From: Streptacidiphilus jiangxiensis | Lineage (GTDB): Bacteria; Actinomycetota; Actinomycetes; Streptomycetales; Streptomycetaceae | Direction: 5' to 3' | Assembly: GCF_900109465.1 (NCBI RefSeq) | Contig: NZ_FOAZ01000007.1 | Span: 100,840-164,839, forward strand | Length of the DNA: 64,000 nt | Shown here: positions 27,177 to 34,600 of the stretch, in pieces | Position numbering within the stretch: the stretch's first letter is position 1 | How the letters are laid out: each line of letters opens with the position of its first letter | The notes under the pieces: model-generated | The model's input: only the letters and a program-made list of their open reading frames with translations | The model's database searches: none | Told to the model about the DNA's origin: nothing | Position numbers and translations under genes: made by a program

Positions 27177-27671
27177 TCAGCGAGCGGGGGAGTCGATGCG
27201 CCCGAGGATGCGCTCCGCGTCCTGGCCCAGGCGGCGCAGCCGCTCGCCGGAGAGGTTGTCCACCACCAGGCGGCGAACGAAGGCGACGTGCGCGGGGGCG
27301 GCGGACTCCAGCTTGGCCATGCCGGCGGGCAGCAGGATGGCGTTGGTGAAGCGCCCGTCGGCCGGGTCGGGCTCGCGGCGGACGTAGCCGCGGCTCTCCA
27401 ACCGCTTGACCATGTGGGAGAGGCGCGACAGCGACGTGCTGGTGTTCTCGGCGAGCGTGCTCATCCGCAGGGTCCGCCCGGCTGCCTCGGACAGCATCGC
27501 GAGAGCCATGTACTCGACCATGCTCAGGTCGGCGTCGCGCTGGAGCTGGGCGTCGATGGCCCACGGCAGCCGGGTCATCAGCCGGACCACTGACAGCCAC
27601 GAGTCCAGTTCGCCGGAGGTCAGCCAAGGGCCCCCGTGTTCGTCCGCGGGCGCGTCGTTCTCGGTGGTCAT
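27177..27671 (-). CDS. MarR family transcriptional regulator
   Basis: 164 aa. The winged HTH is visible in ADLSMVEYMALAMLSEAAGR and MSTLAENTSTSLSRLSHMVK, with the wing LESRGYVRREPDPADGRFTN; this Asp-Gly-Arg wing is diagnostic. ATG 27671 lacks a ribosome site but TACCCT six bases upstream could be a -10, giving a leaderless mRNA; ATG 27707 is the alternative. It lies between the YceI cluster and the pirin gene. Both flanking promoters contain CTTGAA-N2-TTCAAG repeats, which are of the type MarR dimers bind, so it probably represses both. Confidence 0.92.
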   Translation of the reverse strand: MTTENDAPADEHGGPWLTSGELDSWLSVVRLMTRLPWAIDAQLQRDADLSMVEYMALAMLSEAAGRTLRMSTLAENTSTSLSRLSHMVKRLESRGYVRREPDPADGRFTNAILLPAGMAKLESAAPAHVAFVRRLVVDNLSGERLRRLGQDAERILGRIDSPAR

Positions 27672-27742
27672 ACCGGGAGGGTAGCAGTCGCCCCTTGCGG
27701 AGGACATGCACCTGAGAACCACTGGCGAGCCAGGCGCTCGGA

Positions 27743-27756
27743 CTTGAACATTCAAG
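27743..27756. promoter_or_regulatory. MarR box 3 (pirin promoter)
   Basis: CTTGAACATTCAAG, a perfect 14-bp inverted repeat with the same arms as box 1, 57 bp upstream of the pirin start. Confidence 0.85.
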
Positions 27757-27777
27757 TGATGCGGGCCTATTCTCAAG

Positions 27778-27791
27778 GTTGAAGATTCAAC
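27778..27791. promoter_or_regulatory. MarR box 4 (pirin promoter)
   Basis: GTTGAAGATTCAAC, perfect inverted repeat with one-base-altered arms, 35 bp downstream of box 3; the start-to-start spacing (35 bp) nearly equals that of boxes 1 and 2 (34 bp). Confidence 0.8.
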
Positions 27792-27813
27792 ATATGACCC
27801 GGAGGAGGCCACC

Positions 27814-28584
27814 ATGCCCGGACTGCTCACACCCACCGTCGAGATCCGGCGCTCCGACGAGCGCCAGGCCACCCGCCTGCCCTGGCTCGACTCCAGGCAC
27901 TCCTTCTCGCTCGGCACCGCCCATCCGGACCCCGCCAACACCCACCACGGCCTGCTGCTGGTCCACAACGAGGACCTGGTCCAGCCCGGCACCGGCTTCG
28001 AGACGCATCCGCACCAGGACATGGAGATCGTCACGTGGGTGCTTCAAGGCTCGCTCGTCCACCAGGACTCGACGGGCCACGCCGGTGTGATCTACCCGGG
28101 GCTCGCCCAGCGCATGAGCGCCGGAACCGGCATCCTGCACTCGGAGAAGAACGACACCCACCGCGCCACCGGTGCCACCACCGCCACGCCGCCCGTGCAC
28201 TTCGTGCAGATGTGGGTGCTGCCCGACGAGGCCGGCGTGACACCCGGCTACGAGCAGCTGGAGATCGGCGACGAGCTCCTGCGCGGCTCCCTGGTCACCG
28301 TCGCCTCCGGCATGGACGCCCACCGGGACACGACGGCCATCCGGATCCGCAACCGGTTCGCCGCCCTGCACGCAGCCCGCCTGGACACCGGCCGCCACGT
28401 GGTCCTGCCCGACGCGCCGTTCCTGCACCTGTTCGTCGCCCGCGGCACGGTCGACCTCGAAGGCGCCGGCGTGCTCGCCGAGGGCGACGCGGCCCGCCTC
28501 ACCGCCACCGGCGGCCGGCAGGTCACCGCCCTCGGGCCGGCCGAGATCCTGGTCTGGCAGATGCATGCCGCGGCGCGGATCTGA
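27814..28584 (+). CDS. Pirin family protein (bicupin)
   Basis: 256 aa, ATG after GGAGGAGG. The N-terminal cupin has the pirin signature HPHQDMEIVTWVLQGSLVHQ with DSTGHAGVIYPG and QRMSAGTGILHSE, giving the three His and one Glu that bind Fe(II). Bacterial pirins include quercetin 2,3-dioxygenases and redox sensors. Two MarR boxes lie just upstream, so it belongs to the same regulon as the divergent YceI cluster. Together with FMN reductase and aldo/keto reductase this looks like a quinone or electrophile stress response, which is inference. Confidence 0.95.
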   Translation: MPGLLTPTVEIRRSDERQATRLPWLDSRHSFSLGTAHPDPANTHHGLLLVHNEDLVQPGTGFETHPHQDMEIVTWVLQGSLVHQDSTGHAGVIYPGLAQRMSAGTGILHSEKNDTHRATGATTATPPVHFVQMWVLPDEAGVTPGYEQLEIGDELLRGSLVTVASGMDAHRDTTAIRIRNRFAALHAARLDTGRHVVLPDAPFLHLFVARGTVDLEGAGVLAEGDAARLTATGGRQVTALGPAEILVWQMHAAARI

Positions 28585-28649
28585 CCCGTGGAAGAACTGT
28601 CGGCCCACGAGGCGGTCGCGTCCCTGCCGGAGCGGTCACGACCTGGGCA

Positions 28650-29171
28650 CTACTCCTGAACGATGACGCGCTCGCCCTCGCCGACCGGTTCCTCGAAGGC
28701 CGCGAAGTAGCGCTCCAGAACCTCGTCGGAGACGGTGACGCTGTTCGCGCCGGTCTGCTCGTTGCGGACGGCCAGCCGGCGACGCAGGGTATCCAGGTCG
28801 GCCCTGAGGCGGATCAGTTCCCATCGGCACCCGTGGCTCTCGACCGCGGCCTTGTAGCGCTCGCGGGTGGCGCGGTTCCAGAAGCTGTAGTCGATCACGA
28901 CAGGGAGCTTCGCCTCCATCAACTCCAGCAGTTCGTTCCACAGTTCCTGCTCGACGGCGGCCTTGAGCCGTTCGTAATCCGCCGGGTCGAGGTCGGCTGC
29001 GTCATGACCGATGCGCGCCCACACCACCTCGTCGATCGACAGCCGGGTGTAACCGCGGCTCTCGAGGGCCCGCGCGTAGGTGCTCTTGCCCGAGCCGGGC
29101 AGGCCGCACATCATCACGACGAGCCCGCGCTCCGTCCCGTCCAGGTGCGGCAGCAGGTCCACTTCGTCCAT
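28650..29171 (-). CDS. P-loop kinase/ATPase (AAA_33-like)
   Basis: 173 aa from ATG 29171. Walker A GLPGSGKST (23-31) follows LVVMMC; SIDEVVW lies after it and VVIDYSFWNRATRERYK holds a Walker-B-like Asp. An Arg-rich lid (RADLDTLRRRLAVRNEQ) precedes the C-terminus. This is the pattern of small AAA_33/zeta-toxin-like kinases that phosphorylate small molecules or RNA; the substrate is unknown. No ribosome site is obvious at 29171. The frame stays open upstream into a fragment of an IS256-type transposase, so this gene may have acquired its promoter region from that element. Confidence 0.85.
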   Translation of the reverse strand: MDEVDLLPHLDGTERGLVVMMCGLPGSGKSTYARALESRGYTRLSIDEVVWARIGHDAADLDPADYERLKAAVEQELWNELLELMEAKLPVVIDYSFWNRATRERYKAAVESHGCRWELIRLRADLDTLRRRLAVRNEQTGANSVTVSDEVLERYFAAFEEPVGEGERVIVQE

Positions 29172-29214
29172 GCGGGTGAAGCTATCGGACGGACCGCCGC
29201 CGTCGGCCCCTTGG

Positions 29215-29391
29215 CCGCCACCGGAGAAGCGGGTGCCGGCTCGGACGAGGGCGACGAGGTGCGGTGCGGTGACCGCTCGCCAGCGGGCCTGGGCGGACTC
29301 AACGAGTTTGAAGACCATCGCGAGGGCGGCTGCCGGGCTGCCGGCGCCGCGGGTGACCTTGGCCCGAAGCTTCGGGAGAGGTGCGGATTCC
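29215..29391 (-). pseudogene. C-terminal remnant of an IS256/Mutator-type transposase
   Basis: The frame reads RGAGSPAAALAMVFKLVESA then QARWRAVTAPHLVALVRAG, which matches the familiar C-terminus of actinomycete IS256-family transposases. It has no start and runs in frame into the P-loop kinase. The matching N-terminal piece is at 30117-30290 on the same strand; about 725 bp of unrelated DNA with a direct repeat lies between. Confidence 0.75.
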
Positions 29392-29423
29392 AGACGGTAT
29401 GGAGGTGCCGGTTTGGGGCGGGC
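29392..29423. repeat. 32-bp direct repeat, left copy
   Basis: Begins AGACGGTATGGAGGTGCC and ends GGGGCGGGC; recurs at 30031-30062 with one mismatch. It starts exactly where the transposase C-terminal remnant ends and brackets the secreted-protein gene. Confidence 0.85.
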
Positions 29424-29451
29424 ACGACGGATACGACGGGGCTGTGGCTGT

Positions 29452-29486
29452 CCGGGCTCATCCGGGTTCATCCGGGCTCGTCCGGG
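29452..29486. repeat. Short tandem repeat (TCCGGGCTCA-like, about 3.5 units)
   Basis: Three and a half copies of a degenerate 10-bp unit (CCGGGCTCAT, CCGGGTTCAT, CCGGGCTCGT) inside the segment bracketed by the 32-bp direct repeats. It is followed by GGGAAACTAGAC (29484-29495), which recurs at 30023-30034. Confidence 0.7.
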
Positions 29487-29627
29487 AAACTAGACTCCAC
29501 GCATCCCCCTGAGGCACCGTGAGACCGCTGCTCCACGGTCAGCCCGCGCCCGATCACCGCGTCGGGTCAGCAGACGGCGGAGCAGGCGTTCGCGTACTCG
29601 GAAGGCTTGCACCATGGAGGGGGACCC

Positions 29628-30032
29628 ATGCAGATCTTCAAGGGCCGACTCGCGGCCAAGGCCGTCGGCCTCGTCGCCGCCGTCACCGGTCTCGCGGCGC
29701 TCACGACCGCACCCGCCCACGCGGAGACTATCGTCTGGCTGAGCAGCCCGAGCCACTGCGCCGGGGTCTACAAGTCGTGGCAGGTCGACATGGGAAAGAC
29801 CGGCGTGCCCGACCTGTGCCCCGGCCCCCACGACCACCAAGACGCCATCCTCGCGTACTGCTGGGTCAGGGGCGACGACATCGATAACGGCGGAAACGTC
29901 TGGTACTACACCGAGCGGGTGTACTACAGCTGGGAAGGTTGGCAGTACCACAGCGGATACCTCTACGGCGACTACGTCGACTCCAACAAGGAATTCCACG
30001 CCGGGCTCCAGCACTGTGGCTGGGGAAACTAG
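29628..30032 (+). CDS. Small secreted protein with four cysteines
   Basis: 134 aa, ATG after GGAGGGGG. A Sec signal peptide (basic MQIFKGRLAAK, hydrophobic AVGLVAAVTGLAALTT, cleavage at AHA-E near residue 32) is followed by a mature part of about 100 residues. This part is rich in Trp and Tyr, with Cys in SHCAG, DLCPG, AYCWV and QHCGW, enough for two disulfides. No family was recognised. The gene is the only one between two 32-bp direct repeats inserted in a broken transposase, and its stop codon TAG is formed at the edge of the right repeat. A transferred cargo gene is therefore plausible. Confidence 0.8.
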   Translation: MQIFKGRLAAKAVGLVAAVTGLAALTTAPAHAETIVWLSSPSHCAGVYKSWQVDMGKTGVPDLCPGPHDHQDAILAYCWVRGDDIDNGGNVWYYTERVYYSWEGWQYHSGYLYGDYVDSNKEFHAGLQHCGWGN

Positions 30033-30062
30033 ACGGTATGGAGGTGCCGGTTTGGGCCGGGC
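30031..30062. repeat. 32-bp direct repeat, right copy
   Basis: Same as 29392-29423 with one G-to-C change; overlaps the last two bases of the secreted-protein stop codon. Confidence 0.85.
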
Positions 30063-30116
30063 CTCGCTCACACGTTGTCGTGGGTTGCCGGCCTGGCGCA
30101 CCCTCGCCAGTAGTGC

Positions 30117-30290
30117 CTACATGTGCGGGAGGCCGGGCGCCGTCCGCGCTCGTCCGTCTCGGCCGCCAACTCGGCTATGTACTGGTTGACTTCCGCCTCC
30201 AAGGCTGCGGCCGGCATCCGGCGGGCGCCCTCGCGGACGGTCTCGTCGATCAGGGCGCCAGACGGGTGGAGTCGTCAACGGTGACTGCGC
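30117..30290 (-). pseudogene. N-terminal remnant of an IS256/Mutator-type transposase
   Basis: Minus-strand translation gives VTVDDSTRLA, a two-base shift, then LIDETVREGARRMPAAALEA followed by EVNQYIAELAAETDERGRR. This is the well-known N-terminus of actinomycete IS256-family transposases. It is frameshifted and stops shortly after (SRTCR), so it is dead. The C-terminal piece is at 29215-29391. The rest of 30063-30438 holds no other gene I can support. Confidence 0.75.
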
Positions 30291-30438
30291 TGAGGACGGC
30301 GTGCCTTCCCTCCCGCGCTGGGAGCGCGGGCCTACTCGGAGACCTTCCAAAGGATCATCCGGAAGGTACGCCTTCGGCGTCGGGCCCGAGAGTGGCCCAC
30401 AGGTTCCGAGCATTGCTCCCGCCGCCGGGCGGGAACGC

Positions 30439-30798
30439 TCAACGCGGCAGGAACCTGGGGTCGGCCTCCTGGATCAACTCGCCGAGGAGCGCGCGATGGT
30501 GGAACGCGGAATGCAACAGGCCCGCCAGGCGGGTCAGCGCGTTGAGGTCCGCGCTCGTGACCACGAAAGTGCCCGCCTCCGAACCGAACTGGAGAGCGTC
30601 GACAAATTCGGGCATACGGGAACGGACCAGCGACACGGCCAGGCCCTGCCAGCCGTGACCATGGCTCTCGGCGTTGTGTTCCTCGAAGACGTCGGCGACC
30701 CGTTCCATGTCCCCGTCGAAGAGATAGAGGCAGTGCCAGGGGTCACCTTCGCCGCCTTCATCCAGATGGAACGGGGCCAGGGCTGATGCGTCGTTCAT
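30439..30798 (-). CDS. Imm51-like immunity protein
   Basis: 119 aa. RVADVFEEHNAESHGHGWQG, then VRSRMPEFVDALQFGSEAGT and FVVTSADLNALTRLAGLLHS fit the Imm51 pattern (FEE.G..GNGY.W, acidic strand, C-terminal helices). Imm51 proteins neutralise polymorphic toxins delivered by contact-dependent or type VI-like routes. No toxin gene is beside it, so it would be an orphan immunity gene guarding against neighbours' toxins. TACCAT six bases before ATG 30798 suggests a leaderless transcript. It borders the STAND/effector locus and the IS remnants, consistent with a defence-gene neighbourhood. Confidence 0.65.
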   Translation of the reverse strand: MNDASALAPFHLDEGGEGDPWHCLYLFDGDMERVADVFEEHNAESHGHGWQGLAVSLVRSRMPEFVDALQFGSEAGTFVVTSADLNALTRLAGLLHSAFHHRALLGELIQEADPRFLPR

Positions 30799-31245
30799 GC
30801 GCAGATGGTAGGGGACCTGTCTGACACCGTCCGTCTGCTTCGCGCCCGGTGGCAGCCGACCCGGACGTGCCACGGAACGAGAGAAAGTCCCGCCGTACGT
30901 TCCCGGGTCCCCACCCGGTGCCCGATTCGTCCACCGGTGACCGTCGCCCCGGCAAGGCCCGGCGATCCGGATGGCGCCGTCGGGCCGGTGGCGAGGTGTG
31001 CTCGACTGTGGCCTTCGGCGCCGCCATCGCGGCCCTGACGATCGGGGGCGGGACGCGTCACATACCGGGGTGGGTATGCTGGTGGCGGTGGCGAGCCTCG
31101 ACGTGGCCGGCCCCAGCTCCGCCGGGCCAGCCAACTTGGACCACGGCCGCACCTCAACCCGAGATCAGCGGAAACCCCTGTGCGAGACCGCAGCTGGCGC
31201 TACGGTCGCCTTGCAGTCAAGAGCAAGCGAACGGCAGGGGGCACG
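30799..31245. other. Intergenic region upstream of the effector/STAND locus
   Basis: About 450 bp without a supported gene. It contains an interrupted inverted repeat CATACC-N6-GGTATG (31061-31078) overlapping TATGCT (31075-31080), a possible -10 for the locus to the right, and the TACCAT -10 of the Imm51-like gene on the other strand. Confidence 0.4.
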
Positions 31246-31683
31246 ATGCTGGCGGAGGCGTTGACAGCGTTGGCGGCCGCAGGTGGAACCGCGGTCGCGA
31301 AAGCGGCAGGGACCGACCTGTGGAAGGGACTGCGCGACCAGGTCGCACGCTGGTTCGGCCGAGGCGACGCGCAACGGGAACAACGTGAGCTCGAGCGCCT
31401 GGACCGCAGCGCGGCAGAGCTCGAGGCAGCCGCCCCCATCGAGCTGGAGCGGGTCAGGGCCCGGCAGGAGATCGCCTGGCAGACCCGCATCGAGACCCTG
31501 CTCGAGGAGCTCGACGACGAGCAGCGGGAGCAGGCCGCTGCCGAACTGCGAGCCCTGCTCGAGCAGGCCGCGCCGCAGCCCGGCGGCACCAACGTGCTCT
31601 CCGGCAACACCTTCCACGGCCAAACCGCCGTCCAGATCGGAGACCACAACCGCCAGGACGTCCGCTTCGGCCCACAGCCATGA
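31246..31683 (+). CDS. Bell-like helical effector with C-terminal amyloid-type motif
   Basis: 145 aa from ATG 31246 (AGGGGG upstream; GTG 31180 would add 22 residues). Residues 1-22 are a hydrophobic Ala/Gly-rich helix (MLAEALTALAAAGGTAVAKA). They are followed by LWKGLRDQVARWFGRG and a long charged coiled-coil (about 41-108). The C-terminus after a PQPGG linker is TNVLSGNTFHGQTAVQIG (115-132). The same motif stands at the N-terminus of the overlapping STAND protein (ATGA overlap). Small all-helical 'Bell' domains with a C-terminal BASS motif are known partners of bacterial NLRs; by analogy with fungal HeLo proteins they would perforate membranes when the motif polymerises. Function is inferred from architecture. 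Confidence 0.75.
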   Translation: MLAEALTALAAAGGTAVAKAAGTDLWKGLRDQVARWFGRGDAQREQRELERLDRSAAELEAAAPIELERVRARQEIAWQTRIETLLEELDDEQREQAAAELRALLEQAAPQPGGTNVLSGNTFHGQTAVQIGDHNRQDVRFGPQP

Positions 31684-34600
31684 CCCGCCCCCACCCCGGT
31701 GCCGAAACCGACCAGGGTGGCGTGAACGGCAGCACCTTCCACGGTCCCACCGCGATCCAGACCGGCCCGGGCGGCGTGCAGAACGTCCAGTTCGTCTACC
31801 GGTGGAAGCCCGCGTACCGGATCGAGGACTTCCCGGCCGTGTCCGCGCCAGTACCTGCCCGGGCGCTGGAGCGGCAACCTTCGCGGCTGCTGCGGGCCGG
31901 GCATCGGGTGGTGCCGTTCACCGGCCGCGCCCACGATCTCGACAACCTGGCGCGCTGGCGTGACGACCCGACAGAGAGACTTGCGGTCCGACTGATCCAC
32001 GGCCCTGGCGGCCAGGGCAAGACCCGTCTGGCTGCGCGCTTCGCCGAACTGAGTCGTCAGGCTGGGTGGACGGTGTGGCAGGCGGTTGTGAACGAGGCGG
32101 ACACTGACCGAGTGGCGACCGGTGAAGCCCCCGAGGCCGCGGCCGGCGTCGTGCTCGTGGTCGACTACGCAGAACGCTGGCCAACTGCTGAGCTGCGCCA
32201 GCTGCTGCGCGAGCCCCTGCTGCACCACGGCCAGGTTCCGGTACGGGTCCTGCTCCTGGCCCGCCCGGCCGGACTCTGGTGGGACAGCCTGAACACCTGG
32301 ATCGGCGACCACCTCGACGCCGCATCTGAAGCCCACCCGCTCCTATCGCTGGCCACCCACGCCGCGGCCCGGGCCGAGCTGTACGAGCAGGCCCGCAACA
32401 GCTTCGCGGACCAACTCGGCCTGCCCGACGAGCAACACAGCCGCATCGGACCGCCAGCGGACCTGGACCACGACGAGGATTACGCGCAGATCCTGACCAT
32501 CCACATCGCTGCCCTGGCCGCCGTCGACGCCGCCCTGCACAACGATCCCGCTCCGAGCGATCCGGCTCGCGCCAGCGCCTACCTCCTCAAGCGCGAACGC
32601 GCCCACTGGAGCCAATTGCACCGTCGCGCGCATGAGCCGTTGGCCACCACCCCGCAGGCCATGGGGCGGGCAGTGCTGATCGCGACCTTCACCCGCGCAT
32701 TGGCTCGCGACCCGCACGGCTGGAGTGTGCTGCAGCGCACAGGGCTTGCCGACACCAAAGCCGCCGCCAACACCGTCCTGGACGACCACCTGTACTGCTA
32801 TCCCGCCATCCGGCCCGACACGGTTCTCGAGCCGCTCTACCCCGACCGCCTCGGCGAGGACTTCATCGGCCTGACCACCCCACCGGACCACAGCACAGCC
32901 CATCCGGTTTCGGGGGCAGTAACCGACGACTGGGCCGGCAAAGTGGTCTCACGCCTCCTCCTCAGCGGCCGCACTTCTGCCGGCCCTTCTGCGCCTTGGA
33001 CCCGGGACGCGCTGACAGTCCTGATCGAAACCGCCCGCCGCTGGCCCCATGTCGCCACCGGCCAGCTCTATCCCCTCCTCAAGGAGCATCCCGAACTCGC
33101 ACTGCAGGCAGGCGGCGCCGCCCTCGCTGCCCTAGCCAGCCTCGACCACATCGACATCACCGTTCTGGAAGCCATCGAACCTCTGCTACCCGAAGGCCGG
33201 CACACCGACCTCGACCTCGGTATCGCCGCCATCGCCAGCACCCTGGCCGGCCACCGCCTGGCCGCCACCCAAGACCTGCTTACCCGGGCCCGCATCAACG
33301 ACCACCTTGCGGTGCGAGCGCACTACGCTGGCCTGCGCGACGCCGCCCTCACCGCCGCGCAAGACGCCCTGAACACCTGGCGACACCTTGCCCGCACCAA
33401 TCCTGCCGTCTACGAGCCCGACCTCGCCGCCGCACTGAACAACCTCGGGGTGTGGCTGTCGGAGATGGGTCGGCGGGGGGAGGCGTTGGAAGTGGCCGCT
33501 GAGGCGGTGGCGATTCGCCGCCGGTTGGCGGACCCGGTCACGGGCGACCCTGAGGTCTTTGAGCCTGATCTCGCCAGCTCGCTTAACAACCTCGGTGTCC
33601 GGCTGTCGGGGGTGGGTCGGCGGGGGGAGGCGTTGGAGGTCACGACGGAGGCGGTGGCGGTCTACCGGCGGTTGGCCGACCCGGTTACGGGCAACCCCGC
33701 CGCCCACGAGCCCGACCTCGCGGGGGCCCTGAACAACCTCGGTGCCGATCTATCGGAGGCGGGTCGGCGGGGGGAGGCGTTGGAGGTCACGACGGAGGCG
33801 GTGGCGGTCTACCGGCGGTTGGCCGACCCGGCCACTGGCAACCCCGCCGCCCACGAGCCCAACCTCGCCGCCGCACTGAACAACTTCGGCGCTCGGTTGT
33901 CGGGGGTGGGTCGGTGGGCGGAGGCGTTGGAGGTCACCGCTGAGGCGGTGGCGGTCTATCGGCGGTTGGCGGACCCGTTCACGGGCAACCCCGCTGCCCA
34001 TGAGCCCGACCTCGCCGGGTCACTCTCCAACCTTGGAATCTGGTTGTCGGAGGTGGGTCGCCAGGCGGAGGCGTTGGAGGTCACGACGGAGGCGGTGGCG
34101 GTCTATCGGCGGTTGGCGGACCCGGCCACTGGCAACCCCGCCGCATACGAGTGGCATCTCGCCGCAGCGCTGAACAACCTCGGTGCCGGGCTGTCGGGGA
34201 TGGGTCGGCGGGGGAAGGCGTTGAAGGCCACGACTGAGGCGGTGGCGATTCGGCGCCGGTTGGCGGACCCGGTCACGGGCGACCCTGCCACCTACGAGCC
34301 TGACCTCGCCGCTTCGCTGTCTAATCTCGGCAGTCGGTTGTCGGGGGTGGGGCGGTGGGGGGAGGCGTTGGAGGCGTCCGCTGAGGCGGTGGCGGTCTAT
34401 CGGCGGTTGGCGGACCCGGTTACGGGCAACCCTGCTGCCCATGAGCCTGATCTCGCCCGCTCGCTGAACAACCTCGGCACTCGGCTGTCGGGGGTGGGGC
34501 GGTCGGCGGAGGCGCTGGAGGCTACGACTGAGGCGGTGGCGATTCGGCGTCGGTTGGCGGACCCGGTTACGGGCAGCCCCGCCGCCCATGAGCCCGACCT

